Assembly (NCBI RefSeq): GCF_000696095.1 | Contig: NZ_BAYX01000002.1 | Coordinates: 434,001-498,000, forward strand | Source: Rhizobium rhizogenes NBRC 13257 | Lineage (GTDB): Bacteria > Pseudomonadota > Alphaproteobacteria > Rhizobiales > Rhizobiaceae | Direction of reading: 5' to 3' | DNA length: 64,000 nucleotides | In this document: piece by piece, positions 26,425 to 35,786 of the stretch | How the letters are laid out: every line of letters starts with the position of its first letter | Position numbering within the stretch: the first letter of the stretch is position 1 | Notes under the pieces: generated by a model | What the model was told of the DNA's origin: nothing | Databases searched by the model: none | Seen by the model: the letters and a program-made list of their open reading frames with translations, nothing else | Made by a program: the position numbers and the translations under genes

Positions 26425-26465
26425 TCGCCACGAGCGCTTCGCCAGATGCGTCGCATCAGCAGGAA

Positions 26466-26490
26466 AGAGCCGCCCCGATCGGGCGGCTCT
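26466..26490. terminator. Palindromic terminator between convergent genes
   Basis: AGAGCCGCCC at 26466-26475 pairs perfectly with GGGCGGCTCT at 26481-26490 around a five-base loop. It lies between the stops of the DUF4139 gene and the YjhX-like gene and can serve both strands. Confidence 0.75.
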
Positions 26491-26500
26491 CACGTTTTCT

Positions 26501-26758
26501 CTACCGATTATCCAACTGCGCCCTCACCAGCCTCAGCCCTCGTTCGGTAATCCGATAGGGATGCCCGCCGGAGGACTTGATGGCCTTCAAGTGTTTGAGC
26601 TTGCGGAAGAGCGTGAGGTCGAAGCCGGGATAGAGCCAGCCGTCGCGGGTGAAGCAGCTCGCCGCCTCGATCTTCTTGGTTTCGGAACGAATGATTTCGA
26701 TGCGCCCGCCCTGGGCGAGCAGATGCAGGATGCGCTGTTCTGCGCGGGAAATGTCCAT
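26501..26758 (-). CDS. YjhX family protein (UPF0386)
   Basis: An 85-residue basic protein matching the YjhX/UPF0386 pattern: DISRAEQRILHLLAQGGRI at the N-terminus, RDGWLYPGFDLTLFRKLK in the middle and SGGHPYRITERGLRLVRAQLDNR at the end. The pattern suggests a winged-helix-like fold. E. coli YjhX has been described as a toxin paired with YjhQ, a GNAT-like antitoxin; here a GNAT gene lies divergently at 27056, an arrangement worth testing. The ATG at 26758 is chosen over an open upstream extension. Confidence 0.85.
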   Translation of the reverse strand: MDISRAEQRILHLLAQGGRIEIIRSETKKIEAASCFTRDGWLYPGFDLTLFRKLKHLKAIKSSGGHPYRITERGLRLVRAQLDNR

Positions 26759-27055
26759 GGTTTTCAAGATCCGGAAAGCGCCGCAAGGCGCAACAAAACG
26801 ATCCGGCGCTCCCTTTAGGGAAGCCGGGGCTTCGTTTTCTGGCCCAGCGCACAAGAAGACTTGCGGGCGGGGCCTTTACCGGGACTCAGACGAGTTGGAC
26901 ATTAAAACTCCATTGATGCCGCATTTTTAAAACAGGTTGCAGCCGGCGGTCAAGTTGCACTCTCGTGGGGCACGGGCTGCTATGGTGCGCCTGCTCACAT
27001 ATGGCTGGCAAAAGCTGCGGGCCGGTGTTTTACTGCTGAAAACATCGGGGGCTCG

Positions 27056-27565
27056 ATGATCCATATTCGCAATGCGCGCGAGGGCGAAACGGAGGTATTG
27101 ACCAATATCGGCCTGCGGTCGTGGCGCAAGGCCATGGGCTCGATCGGCGGCTCCGAGGCGATGCTGGAAAGCGCCAGCGAAGCCTTTTCGAATTTCACCC
27201 GCGATGTCTGGTTGACGATCACCGTCGTCGAACTGAACGGGGAGGTCGCCGGCTGGGCGGCGCGCGAAGCGCTGGATGAGACCATTTCCGATTTCTGGAT
27301 CGATCCCGACTATCTGCGCCAGGGGCTCGGCTCGGCGTTGCTGGCGCGCATCGAAGAGGATGTTCTGGAGCAGGGGCTGGAGAGGGTCTCGTTGCAGACC
27401 CATGCCGACAACGGCGAGGCGATCGGTTTCTTCAAGGCCCATGGCTATGCCATCCATTGGCTCTCCGTCGTCTATTCTCCGAAGCTCGATCGCGACGTGC
27501 CGACGATCGGACTTTCGAAAGCGTTGGTTGACGGCAGCGACGGGACATATGGTTCGGGCTTATAG
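27056..27565 (+). CDS. GNAT family N-acetyltransferase
   Basis: A 169-residue acetyltransferase with the acetyl-CoA loop LRQGLGSALLAR at about 87-98 preceded by DFWIDPDY, and NGEAIGFFKAHGY at about 119-131, the usual C-terminal half. Substrate unknown. The ATG at 27056 starts directly with MIHIRNAREGETEVL. It is divergent from the YjhX-like gene (297-base gap) and 87 nt upstream of gatB. Confidence 0.85.
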   Translation: MIHIRNAREGETEVLTNIGLRSWRKAMGSIGGSEAMLESASEAFSNFTRDVWLTITVVELNGEVAGWAAREALDETISDFWIDPDYLRQGLGSALLARIEEDVLEQGLERVSLQTHADNGEAIGFFKAHGYAIHWLSVVYSPKLDRDVPTIGLSKALVDGSDGTYGSGL

Positions 27566-27652
27566 CGCCGGAGCGGTGCCGAAAGTCTTGCGCCGCCCCG
27601 CCAATTGCTCTACCTCACAAAGTTCAGAAGAACAGCATTTCAAGAGCTTCCC

Positions 27653-29158
27653 ATGACCCTTGTCGACGTCCGTACCCCAGATCCGAAGCGCTTCATTCCC
27701 GGTGCCACCGGCGATTGGGAGATTGTTATCGGGATGGAAGTCCATGCCCAGGTGTTGAGCAAATCCAAGCTCTTCTCCGGCGCTTCGACCGAGTTCGGCA
27801 AGCCGCAGAATTCCAACGTCTCGCTGGTCGATGCCGCCATGCCTGGCATGCTGCCCGTCATCAACGAGGAATGCGTCAAGCAGGCCGTGCGGACCGGTCT
27901 TGGCCTGAAGGCGCAGATCAACAATCGTTCGATCTTCGACCGCAAGAACTATTTCTATCCTGACCTGCCGCAGGGCTATCAGATCTCGCAGTTCAAGGAT
28001 CCGATTGTCGGCGAGGGCAAGATCGTCATCTCGCTCGGCCCAGACCGCCAGGGCCAGTTCGAGGATATCGAGATCGGCATCGAGCGCCTGCATCTGGAGC
28101 AGGATGCCGGCAAGTCGCTGCACGACCAGCACGCTACCATGTCCTATGTTGACCTCAACCGGTCGGGCGTGGCGCTGATGGAGATCGTCTCCAAGCCGGA
28201 CATGCGCTCGTCGGATGAGGCCAAGGCCTACATGACCAAGCTGCGTTCGATCGTGCGCTATCTCGGCACGTGCGACGGCAACATGGACGAAGGCTCGATG
28301 CGCGCCGACGTCAACGTCTCCGTGCGCCGTCCCGGTGGCGAATTCGGCACGCGCTGCGAAATCAAGAACGTCAACTCCATCCGCTTCATCGGCCAGGCGA
28401 TCGAATACGAAGCCCGTCGTCAGATCGCTATTCTGGAGGATGGCGGTTCCATCGATCAGGAAACCCGCCTGTTCGACCCGGGCAAGGGCGAGACCCGCTC
28501 CATGCGCTCCAAGGAAGACGCGCATGACTATCGCTATTTCCCCGATCCGGATCTGCTGCCGCTCGAATTCGACGATGCCTTCGTCACCGAGCTTGCGGCA
28601 CATCTGCCGGAACTGCCGGACGACAAGAAAGAGCGCTTCGTGCGCGACCTCGGCCTGTCGATCTATGACGCCTCCGTGCTGGTCTCGGAAAAGGCGATTG
28701 CCGATTATTTCGAGACGGTCGCGGCTGGCCGTGACGGCAAGATGGCTGCAAACTGGGTTATCAACGACTTGCTGGGCGCCTTGAACAGAACCGGCAAAGA
28801 CATTGAAGAGACTCCGGTTTCGCCTGCCCAGCTCGGCGCGATCATCGACCTCATCAAGGCCGAAACCATCTCCGGCAAGATCGCCAAGGACCTGTTCGAG
28901 ATCGTGCTCACCGAAGGCGGCGATCCCACCGAGATCGTTGAAGCTCGCGGCATGAAGCAGGTCACCGACACCGGTGCGATCGAAAAGGCCGTCGACGAGA
29001 TCATCGCCGCCAATCCGGATCAGGTCGCCAAGGTCAAGGCCAAGCCGACGCTTGCCGGCTGGTTCGTCGGCCAGGTGATGAAGTCGACCGGCGGCAAGGC
29101 CAATCCGCAGGCCGTGCAGGCCCTCGTCAAGGCCAAGCTCGGCATCGAAGAGGAATAG
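27653..29158 (+). CDS. gatB: Aspartyl/glutamyl-tRNA amidotransferase subunit B
   Basis: The 501-residue subunit that phosphorylates and amidates the mischarged tRNA. It shows [13 protein letters not shown] near 22-34, the cradle-domain segments [31 protein letters not shown] and [14 protein letters not shown], and the C-terminal tail (YqeY-like) domain from about 350 to the end. The ATG at 27653 is chosen over an open extension. It completes GatCAB with the gatCA pair about 3.5 kb upstream; use of the indirect pathway for Gln- and/or Asn-tRNA follows from the family. Confidence 0.98.
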   Translation: MTLVDVRTPDPKRFIPGATGDWEIVIGMEVHAQVLSKSKLFSGASTEFGKPQNSNVSLVDAAMPGMLPVINEECVKQAVRTGLGLKAQINNRSIFDRKNYFYPDLPQGYQISQFKDPIVGEGKIVISLGPDRQGQFEDIEIGIERLHLEQDAGKSLHDQHATMSYVDLNRSGVALMEIVSKPDMRSSDEAKAYMTKLRSIVRYLGTCDGNMDEGSMRADVNVSVRRPGGEFGTRCEIKNVNSIRFIGQAIEYEARRQIAILEDGGSIDQETRLFDPGKGETRSMRSKEDAHDYRYFPDPDLLPLEFDDAFVTELAAHLPELPDDKKERFVRDLGLSIYDASVLVSEKAIADYFETVAAGRDGKMAANWVINDLLGALNRTGKDIEETPVSPAQLGAIIDLIKAETISGKIAKDLFEIVLTEGGDPTEIVEARGMKQVTDTGAIEKAVDEIIAANPDQVAKVKAKPTLAGWFVGQVMKSTGGKANPQAVQALVKAKLGIEEE

Positions 29159-29162
29159 TCGG

Positions 29163-29666
29163 GTGTATTTCGTCCGCACTGCCGGCGAGCAGGATCTCGA
29201 AAAGGTCCGTGCTCTGCTGCGCGAAACCTGGCATGCGACCTACGACCGGCTCTACGGCGCAGACAAGGTCAGCGAACTGCATGGTTCCTGGCATTCTCTT
29301 CAGTCTCTGAGGACGCGGCTCGCCGGAAAGAATTCCGAGTTTCTCGTGGCGGACGACGGCAAGAACATCGGCGGCATGGCCTATGCCGCCATGTCGACCG
29401 AGCTGGCGAAGACCGTCATGCTCTACATGCTCTATGTCAGCCCGCGCTGTCAGCGACAGGGCATCGGCCGCGACATCTTCGCTGAACTGGAAACCTGCTT
29501 TCCGGATGCCGAGGTTATGCGGCTCGAAGTCGATCCCCAGAACGATCCGGCGATCGCCTTCTATAAAGCGCATGGCTTCATCGAAGTCGGCCGCACGGAA
29601 AACTGCGGGAATGAACAATCGGGCATCCCGGCGCTGATATTCGAGAAGCCTCTCGAAAACCACTGA
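29163..29666 (+). CDS. GNAT family N-acetyltransferase
   Basis: A 167-residue acetyltransferase with the loop RCQRQGIGRDIFAEL at about 95-109 and NDPAIAFYKAHGF at about 127-139. It begins with GTG only 4 bases after the gatB stop, so it is probably translated from the gatB transcript. Its substrate cannot be read; the coupling to gatB may be positional only. It is followed closely by another GNAT gene. Confidence 0.85.
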   Translation: MYFVRTAGEQDLEKVRALLRETWHATYDRLYGADKVSELHGSWHSLQSLRTRLAGKNSEFLVADDGKNIGGMAYAAMSTELAKTVMLYMLYVSPRCQRQGIGRDIFAELETCFPDAEVMRLEVDPQNDPAIAFYKAHGFIEVGRTENCGNEQSGIPALIFEKPLENH

Positions 29667-29685
29667 AAGCTTAGGCAGGTCGATC

Positions 29686-30153
29686 ATGAACAGCGCCGAT
29701 TTGATCATTCGTGAAGCCCGTGAGTCTGACCTTCCCGCCTTGATCGCGCTCTTCGCCGCCGATGCTGTCGGCGGCCACGGCGATACCATCGATCCATCCG
29801 CCTATGACGATTACCTCCGGGCTTTCCGCACGATCGACGCCTCGTCCGACCAGACACTTTACGCCGCCGAACTGGCCGGCGAAGTCGTCGGCACGTTCCA
29901 GACGATGATCACGACGTCGCTGACCGGTCGTGGCTCCAGCGCAATGATCATTGAAGCCGTACAGACGCGCGGCGATCTACGCGGGCAGGGGATCGGCGCC
30001 GCGATGATCAATTTCTGCATTGGCGAGGCAAAAAGTCGCGGTATGCGGCTGGTGCAGCTGACATCGAACGCCGTGCGCAAGGACGCCCATCGTTTCTATG
30101 AGAGACTGGGTTTCAAGCCGAGCCACCTCGGCTTCAAGATGGCTTTGAAATGA
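29686..30153 (+). CDS. GNAT family N-acetyltransferase
   Basis: A 155-residue acetyltransferase with a clear acetyl-CoA loop (TRGDLRGQGIGAAMINF, about 94-110) and KDAHRFYERLGFKPS at about 132-146. The starting ATG at 29686 is 20 bases after the preceding GNAT stop; the two are probably co-transcribed from gatB. The two GNATs are not obviously recent duplicates, since their N-terminal halves differ strongly. Confidence 0.87.
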   Translation: MNSADLIIREARESDLPALIALFAADAVGGHGDTIDPSAYDDYLRAFRTIDASSDQTLYAAELAGEVVGTFQTMITTSLTGRGSSAMIIEAVQTRGDLRGQGIGAAMINFCIGEAKSRGMRLVQLTSNAVRKDAHRFYERLGFKPSHLGFKMALK

Positions 30154-30172
30154 CCGCTTTTCCCGCTGGAAT

Positions 30173-30194
30173 CACTGGACAAGCAAGTCCAGTG
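30173..30194. terminator. Perfect hairpin before the NDUFA12 gene
   Basis: CACTGGAC at 30173-30180 pairs with GTCCAGTG at 30187-30194 around AAGCAA. It has no T-run; a possible end or processing site for the gatB transcript. Confidence 0.4.
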
Positions 30195-30257
30195 GCGGCA
30201 TAAGCGAAGGATCGAATTCTGGTATCGCTCGCCTTTTTGCGGGCACAAGGAAAAGAC

Positions 30258-30656
30258 ATGTGGAATTTACTCCTGCAAACCTTCACTTGGTGGAATGGTC
30301 AGACGATGGGCACCCGCTTTGCGACATGGCGGTTCGGCAAGCGCGTCGGCGAGGATGAATTGGGCAATGTCTATTACGAGGGCGGCATGTCGTCCTATGG
30401 TCTTCCCAAGCGTTGGGTGATCTACAAGGGTTATGCAGAGGCTTCCTCCATTCCTCCGGGCTGGCACGGCTGGATGCATCACCGTACCGACGTTCCACCG
30501 ACCAAGGACAATTACGTCGCCAAGGAATGGCAGATCTCGCATCGCGCCAATCCGACTGGCTCGCCGCAGGCCTATCGTCCTCCGGGCTCGCTCGCCGTTG
30601 CCGGCGAACGCCCGCGCGTGACGGGCGATTATGACGCCTGGACGCCGGGCAACTGA
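30258..30656 (+). CDS. NADH:ubiquinone oxidoreductase subunit NDUFA12
   Basis: A 132-residue accessory subunit of respiratory complex I, homologous to the mitochondrial 17.2 kDa (NDUFA12/B17.2) subunit and found in alphaproteobacteria. The family core is visible: GTRFATWRFGKRVGEDELGN at about 16-35, then YYEG, RRWVIYKG-like KRWVIYKGYAEAS, and PPGWHGWMHHRTD. The start ATG at 30258 follows AAGGAAAAGAC. It is separate from the nuo operon. A DUF2155 gene follows, as in other Rhizobiaceae. Confidence 0.94.
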   Translation: MWNLLLQTFTWWNGQTMGTRFATWRFGKRVGEDELGNVYYEGGMSSYGLPKRWVIYKGYAEASSIPPGWHGWMHHRTDVPPTKDNYVAKEWQISHRANPTGSPQAYRPPGSLAVAGERPRVTGDYDAWTPGN

Positions 30657-30760
30657 GCATAGGTAGCCGGCTCGTCCTTTGGCCACAATTGGCCTATAGG
30701 CGCAGAACATGCCGGCTCGTGCTCGGCGCTTTGACCGAGACCAAGCGGAGATTGGCGGAT

Positions 30761-31201
30761 ATGACGTTTTTCACGCGGAGCGCTACTTTGCGTGCGATAT
30801 CGGCAGCAGTTCTTGCCCTTGCCGCTGGAGCCGTGTTGCCACAGGCCGCCGAAGCCGCGCGTATTTCCAATCCCGTCGCCGTCTTCTCCGGCCTCGACAA
30901 GATCACCGGCCGCATCACCACCTTCGATGTTTACGTGAACGAGACCGTGCAGTTCGGCGCCCTGCAGGTGACGCCGAAGGCCTGCTATTCGCGCGATGAC
31001 ACCGAGCAGCAGAAGGTCGACGGGTTCGTTGAAGTAGACGAAATCACCCTCGACCGCCGCATTCGCCGCATCTTCACCGGCTGGATGTTCGCCGACAGCC
31101 CCGGCCTCAACGCCGTCGAGCATCCGATCTATGACGTTTGGCTCAAAGAGTGCAAACAGAAGTCGGATATCCCGCCGCCGGATAATGCTGGCGCGAAGTA
31201 A
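30761..31201 (+). CDS. DUF2155 domain-containing exported protein
   Basis: A 146-residue protein with an N-terminal signal peptide (about 1-32, ending in PQAAEA) and the DUF2155 core: NPVAVFSGLDKITGRITTFD, VQFGALQVTPKACYSR and IFTGWMFADSPGLNAVEHPIYDVWLKEC. Two cysteines (in KACYSR and KECKQ) could form a disulfide. Function unknown; the family is almost restricted to alphaproteobacteria and is usually next to NDUFA12. The ATG at 30761 is chosen because it begins the signal peptide. Confidence 0.9.
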   Translation: MTFFTRSATLRAISAAVLALAAGAVLPQAAEAARISNPVAVFSGLDKITGRITTFDVYVNETVQFGALQVTPKACYSRDDTEQQKVDGFVEVDEITLDRRIRRIFTGWMFADSPGLNAVEHPIYDVWLKECKQKSDIPPPDNAGAK

Positions 31202-31240
31202 AGCGCTTTGATTCAAACATCGATAGTGCCGTTAGTCTCA

Positions 31241-31264
31241 CCCGCAGAAGTGACCTTCTGCGGG
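31241..31264. terminator. Hairpin between convergent DUF2155 and DUF1062 genes
   Basis: CCCGCAGAAG at 31241-31250 pairs perfectly with CTTCTGCGGG at 31255-31264 around TGAC. Placed between two convergent stops; probable bidirectional terminator although T-runs are short. Confidence 0.6.
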
Positions 31265-31272
31265 TTATGTCG

Positions 31273-31911
31273 TTAGTCATTCTCTCGCGGCGACATGGCA
31301 GCTTGCCCGATCGGAAGCCGGTCGGTGTCGTCCGTGAGGTCAAGGGCAATACGTATGCCGTCCTTGACCCTTCGCCGCATGGCATCGGCGCGATCCGGAT
31401 GGATTTGTAGCTTCGCGCCTTCGTGCAATGCCTGAAGCCGGGAGCGCGAGATGCCGAGTTCGAAAGCGAGAAGACGGTCCATGCGCATGTTGATGGGAAC
31501 CGTGAGCACCAGCTCGATTTCCAGCCTTCTCCAGCCGTCCGTTTCGCCCAACACGTCCTTTCGAACATCGGCATCGGCGAATTCGTCGATGCGCTGAGCC
31601 TTGTGTCTCAATGCATCGAGATCGAATTCCTGAGTCCGTATCCAGTTGGGATCGTTGCTTTGCAGTGCCTCAAGCGTGGCTGGGGCAATGCCACGAACAT
31701 TTTGGCGCTCGAAGAGCGTTCGGTTCCATGTCTTGTCGCAGGCCGAGCATTTGTAGACGAGCCAGGCGTCGAGTTTCTTGCCGTTGGCGTTGAGCCTGAT
31801 CTTGCTGCTGGATCTGAAGGGCTTGAGACCTCCGCAACCGCTGCAGGCGATCCATGGCTGAGGCGCAGTTCGAGGATTAATGGTCCAGCGGACCTTTAGA
31901 ATAGTGCACAT
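31273..31911 (-). CDS. DUF1062 domain-containing protein
   Basis: A 212-residue protein matching the DUF1062 pattern. The N-terminus carries CSGCGG (Cys23, Cys26) and CSACDKTWNRT (Cys55, Cys58), a probable zinc ribbon, followed by a helical region with ELGISRSRLQALHEG near 150 that looks like a short RNA- or DNA-binding S4-like motif. Function unknown. Start at ATG 31911 (MCTILKVRWTINPRT). It lies between conserved blocks (DUF2155 and DUF2167/aat) and is convergent with DUF2155. Confidence 0.8.
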   Translation of the reverse strand: MCTILKVRWTINPRTAPQPWIACSGCGGLKPFRSSSKIRLNANGKKLDAWLVYKCSACDKTWNRTLFERQNVRGIAPATLEALQSNDPNWIRTQEFDLDALRHKAQRIDEFADADVRKDVLGETDGWRRLEIELVLTVPINMRMDRLLAFELGISRSRLQALHEGAKLQIHPDRADAMRRRVKDGIRIALDLTDDTDRLPIGQAAMSPREND

Positions 31912-32280
31912 ACCGTCTTGGTCTTCCGTTCGGAAGTTCACCAAGCTGGCGGCAAGACAAGCCCTTCACGGGCGCGGTGTGGCGATGTCTAGGACAGATG
32001 AAGAGCTGAGACAGCAATGGCTGCGCAAGGCGCATGTCAACAATGCCAAACCGGTCTCAGGCCACCACCCGATGAACATGATCATACGCCGGGCGGCGAT
32101 GCGCTGCCCTGACATACGGGGTGAAATTGGATGAGACCGGTATTTATGAAGGCAAAGTGAAACCTCGACGCGCCAACACTCTTCGCGTCGAGCGATAGCA
32201 GATCACAACCATAATTTGAAGTCGTGAAGGCGCAGAATGGCCGGCTGTCCTTCTGTGGACGAAACCGGACGGAAGCGTTC
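31912..32280. other. Spacer between DUF1062 and DUF2167 genes
   Basis: No gene is clearly supported in these 369 bases. A 49-codon plus-strand frame from ATG 31985 to 32134 (MSRTDEELRQQWLRKAHVNN) lacks a ribosome site and I cannot place it in a family. A 9-bp perfect hairpin, CTCGACGCG/CGCGTCGAG at 32164-32192, lies downstream of the minus-strand DUF2167 stop and may end its transcript. Confidence 0.4.
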
Positions 32281-33237
32281 TTACGCGTCGGTGTTCTTGT
32301 TGCGGCGAAATAGGCCGAGGAGTTTACGCCCGGCTGCAACGACGCCGGCGACGACGACGATCAAGCCCTTCTTCAGCGCCAGAAGCGCCACGCCGAAGCT
32401 CTTGAAGAAGCCGAGGACGACGGCGAGGAAGCCGAGCTTTGCCGCGATCTTCACACCGGCACCGGCAGCAATCATGCCCGCCATGCTGTAGGCGGCAATC
32501 TTGTCGCCGTTGACGAAATCGACATAGCGTTTGCCGCTGTCATACTGCACCGTATTGATGACGCTGGGGATGGCCGCGTTGATTTCCGGCAGCTGCTCGA
32601 GCCCGGCGACGAAATCAAGCTCCGTCACGCCCTCGCGGCCAAGGACACGCACGGAATAGTTCAGTGTGTGCGGAGCGTTCGGATCCTTACCGAAGATCAG
32701 GTCGCGCGCCCAGTGGAGGGCGTGGGTCGCCTTGTCATAATGTGGCGGCTCGGCCCAGCCGACCAGCGTGATTGGATCGTAGCCTGCCTTCTCGCGCTCC
32801 GGATTGCTCTCCTGGATCCCGTCCTGGATCTGTTTCAGCAGCGCTGTGTAATCCGTCGAGGCGGCATCGTCGTCGGAGACATGGCCACTGCCGTCATAAT
32901 CGATAACCGCGCCCCAGGAGCGCGGATCGATCGGCGAATACTTCGCCGGGAAGATCATGCCGAACGTGTTGCTGGCAGCGCTATCCGGGTTGCCCCAGAG
33001 CTGGACCAGCACCTTTCGCGTATCCTGCGGATTGAGATAGTAGAACTGATCAGAAACATTCAGCGTGGCATTGGCGCCGGAAAGCTTGATCGCGCCTTGT
33101 TGGAAATCGAGTCCCTTCAGCACGGTGCCCGCGTCGCCCTCAGGCACATCGGCGCCGAACATGTCGTGAAAGGATTTCGCCTCGGCCTGCGTTGCGGTCA
33201 GTGCGGCGAGAAAAGCGATTGCAAGATATTTCTTCAA
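32281..33237 (-). CDS. DUF2167 domain-containing membrane protein
   Basis: A 318-residue protein with a signal peptide (about 1-20, ending TQAEA), a large exported domain with the DUF2167 pattern (LNVSDQFYYLNPQDTRKVL, WGAVIDYDGSGHVSDDDA, GWAEPPHYDKATHALHWA) and a C-terminal membrane region of two hydrophobic segments (about 248-300), ending in basic residues. Function unknown. No ATG fits; a TTG at 33237 preceded by GGGGGTAG is the likely start. It is downstream of aat on the same strand, after a 70-base gap. Confidence 0.85.
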   Translation of the reverse strand: MKKYLAIAFLAALTATQAEAKSFHDMFGADVPEGDAGTVLKGLDFQQGAIKLSGANATLNVSDQFYYLNPQDTRKVLVQLWGNPDSAASNTFGMIFPAKYSPIDPRSWGAVIDYDGSGHVSDDDAASTDYTALLKQIQDGIQESNPEREKAGYDPITLVGWAEPPHYDKATHALHWARDLIFGKDPNAPHTLNYSVRVLGREGVTELDFVAGLEQLPEINAAIPSVINTVQYDSGKRYVDFVNGDKIAAYSMAGMIAAGAGVKIAAKLGFLAVVLGFFKSFGVALLALKKGLIVVVAGVVAAGRKLLGLFRRNKNTDA

Positions 33238-33307
33238 GATACTACCCCCGGCTGTCGAGCCGAAACTAGCGGACTGATGGTTTAAATCAATGCTTAAATG
33301 GAGATTC

Positions 33308-33931
33308 TTAACTGTCGGAGAAGCTCAAATTGGGCGATTCCATCGCCTTTTCCAGCATCCTTGCATATTCGTCCTTCGGCATATCGATCGCGCCGAATGT
33401 CTTCAGGTGCTCGGTGGTAAATTGGGTGTCGAGCAGGGTGAAGCTCCGCTCTCTCAGGCGCTCGACCAGATGTACCAGGCAGATCTTCGAGGCATCCGTG
33501 CGGCGTGAGAACATGCTCTCGCCGAAGAAGGCCGAACCGAGCGATACGCCGTAGAGCCCTCCGACCAGCATGTCGCCGTCCCATGCCTCGACGGAATGGG
33601 CGTGGCCGATATGGTGGAGGGTCGAATAGAGCGCTCGGATCGTCTTGTTGATCCAGGTGCTGGGCCGGCCGCTGGTCTGCTCGGCGCAGGCGGCGATGAC
33701 GGCGTCGAAATCCGTGTTGAAGCGGATATCGAAGGGCTTTTGCCGGATGGTCTTCGCCAGGCTTTTGGAAATATGGAAGGCGTCGAGCGGCAGGACACCG
33801 CGCAGTTCCGGCTCGACCCAGAAGATTTCCGGGTCATCGGCCGATTCCGCCATCGGGAAGAGTCCGATGGAATAGGCGCGCAGCAGAATTTCCGGAGTAA
33901 TGCCGGGATTTCTGCCGCGCGGCCGTGCCAT
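33308..33931 (-). CDS. aat: Leucyl/phenylalanyl-tRNA--protein transferase
   Basis: A 207-residue enzyme that adds Leu or Phe to proteins with N-terminal Arg/Lys, marking them for ClpS-ClpAP. The family motifs are present: [10 protein letters not shown] near 20-29, [12 protein letters not shown] near 37-48, [31 protein letters not shown] and LLDTQF. It is the last gene of the aroQ-accB-accC-aat series, 6 nt after accC. Confidence 0.96.
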
Positions 33932-33937
33932 GGGCGA

Positions 33938-35284
33938 TTAGACCGAGGTCTTCGCCAGGTAGTCTTCCAGCCAATGGATATCGTAATCGCCATTAGCGAT
34001 ATCCTGATTGGAAACCAGATCCTGGAACAGCGGCAGGGTGGTCTTGATGCCATCGACCACGAATTCATCCAGCGCGCGGCGCAGGCGCATCATGCATTCG
34101 ACGCGGGTGCGGCCGTGCACGATCAGCTTGCCGATGAGGCTGTCGTAGTAGGGCGGAATCTTGTAGCCCTGATAGGCACCGGAATCGATACGCACGCCAA
34201 GGCCGCCGGGGGCATGGAAATGCGTGATCGTGCCGGGGGAGGGTACGAAGGTGCGCGCGTCCTCGGCATTGATGCGGCATTCGATGGCATGACCATGGAA
34301 ATGCACTTCGTCCTGCGTCACCGAAAGACCACCGCCGGAGGCGACGCGGATCTGTTCGTGCACGAGATCGATGCCAGTGATCGCTTCCGTGACCGGATGC
34401 TCCACCTGCAGACGGGTGTTCATTTCGATGAAATAGAACTCGCCGTTTTCGTAGAGGAACTCGATCGTGCCGGCGCCGCGATACTTCAGCTTCATCATGG
34501 CGTCGGCGCAGATCTGGCCGATCTTCATGCGCTGCTCGACGTTGAGCGCCGGTGAATTGGCTTCTTCCCAGACCTTCTGGTGACGGCGCTGCAGCGAGCA
34601 GTCGCGTTCGCCGAGATGGATGGCATTGCCTTCGCCGTCGCCGAACACCTGGATTTCGATGTGGCGCGGCTTGCCGAGGTATTTTTCCATGTAGACGGAT
34701 TCGTTGCCGAAGGCGGCAGCCGCCTCGGTACGTGCCGTCGACCAGGCTTCGAGGACGTCCGCTTCCGTGCGGGCAACCTTCATGCCGCGACCACCACCAC
34801 CGGCGGTCGCTTTGATCAGCACGGGATAGCCGATTTCCTTGGCCGTCTTCAGCGCTTCCTCTTCGGTCTTCACTTCGCCGTCCGAACCCGGAACGACGGG
34901 AATACCGAGCTGCTGCGCGGTCGTCTTGGCGGTGATCTTGTCGCCCATGATGCGGATATGGTCCGCCGTCGGGCCGATGAAGGTGATCCCATGTGCATCG
35001 AGGATGTCGGCGAACTTGGCGTTCTCCGACAGGAACCCATAGCCCGGATGCACGGCGTCGGCGCCGGTGATCTCGCAGGCGGCAACGATCTGATGGATGT
35101 TGAGATAGCTCTCGCGTGACGGCGGCGGGCCGATGCACACGCTTTCATCCGCCAGACGCACATGCATCGCGTCGGCGTCGGCTGTCGAGTGCACGGCAAC
35201 GGTCGCGATGCCAAGCTCCTTGCAGGCGCGCAGCACCCGAAGGGCGATCTCTCCGCGATTGGCTATGAGTATCTTCGAAATCAT
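33938..35284 (-). CDS. accC: Acetyl-CoA carboxylase biotin carboxylase subunit
   Basis: ATP-grasp enzyme that carboxylates biotin on AccB, the first half of malonyl-CoA synthesis. The 448-residue product starts [17 protein letters not shown] and has the ATP loop [13 protein letters not shown] near 159-171, the [10 protein letters not shown] segment near 75-84, [12 protein letters not shown] near 234-245 and the catalytic [14 protein letters not shown] near 288-301. An ATG two codons upstream is possible. It follows accB by 10 nt. Confidence 0.98.
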   Translation of the reverse strand: MISKILIANRGEIALRVLRACKELGIATVAVHSTADADAMHVRLADESVCIGPPPSRESYLNIHQIVAACEITGADAVHPGYGFLSENAKFADILDAHGITFIGPTADHIRIMGDKITAKTTAQQLGIPVVPGSDGEVKTEEEALKTAKEIGYPVLIKATAGGGGRGMKVARTEADVLEAWSTARTEAAAAFGNESVYMEKYLGKPRHIEIQVFGDGEGNAIHLGERDCSLQRRHQKVWEEANSPALNVEQRMKIGQICADAMMKLKYRGAGTIEFLYENGEFYFIEMNTRLQVEHPVTEAITGIDLVHEQIRVASGGGLSVTQDEVHFHGHAIECRINAEDARTFVPSPGTITHFHAPGGLGVRIDSGAYQGYKIPPYYDSLIGKLIVHGRTRVECMMRLRRALDEFVVDGIKTTLPLFQDLVSNQDIANGDYDIHWLEDYLAKTSV

Positions 35285-35294
35285 GGGCATGGGC

Positions 35295-35762
35295 TTACTC
35301 GATGACCACCAGGGCTTCGCCGTATTCGACCGGGCTTCCATCCTTGATGAGGATTTCGGTCACGGTTCCGGACTTCGGCGCGGGGATCTGGTTCATCGTC
35401 TTCATCGCTTCGATGATGAGCAGCGTCTGGCCTTCCTTGACGACGGAGCCGACCTGGATGAAGGCGGCGGCACCCGGCGCGGACGCCAGATAGACTGTAC
35501 CGACCATCGGAGCGCTGATGACGCTATCAGGATTGCGCACCTTACCAGCCGGAGCGGCGGCTGCGGGGGCGGCAGCAGGAGCCGCTGCGGCATAGGCCGG
35601 GGCTGCGATCGGCGCCTGAACATACTGCGTCGTGCCAGCGCGGGAGACGCGGATACGCAGATCTTCCTGCTCGACTTCGATCTCGGTCAGATCGGTTTCG
35701 TTGAGAATATTGGCGAGGTCGCGGATCAGCGCCTGGTCGATACCCGTTTTCTTTTCAGCCAT
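35295..35762 (-). CDS. accB: Acetyl-CoA carboxylase biotin carboxyl carrier protein
   Basis: A 155-residue carrier subunit. The C-terminal biotinyl domain has the biotinylation site [11 protein letters not shown] with Lys121 (a Thr-Met follows rather than the commoner Met-Asn, a normal variation), preceded by an Ala/Pro-rich linker (about 52-73). Forms an operon with accC; aroQ is just upstream (24-nt gap), an arrangement common in bacteria. Confidence 0.97.
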   Translation of the reverse strand: MAEKKTGIDQALIRDLANILNETDLTEIEVEQEDLRIRVSRAGTTQYVQAPIAAPAYAAAAPAAAPAAAAPAGKVRNPDSVISAPMVGTVYLASAPGAAAFIQVGSVVKEGQTLLIIEAMKTMNQIPAPKSGTVTEILIKDGSPVEYGEALVVIE

Positions 35763-35786
35763 GGATCTTGTGCCCTGTAATTCTTG

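Noticed and set aside
31985-32134. 49-codon plus-strand frame MSRTDEELRQQ...
   Set aside because: No ribosome-binding site and no family; could be real but cannot be supported from the sequence.
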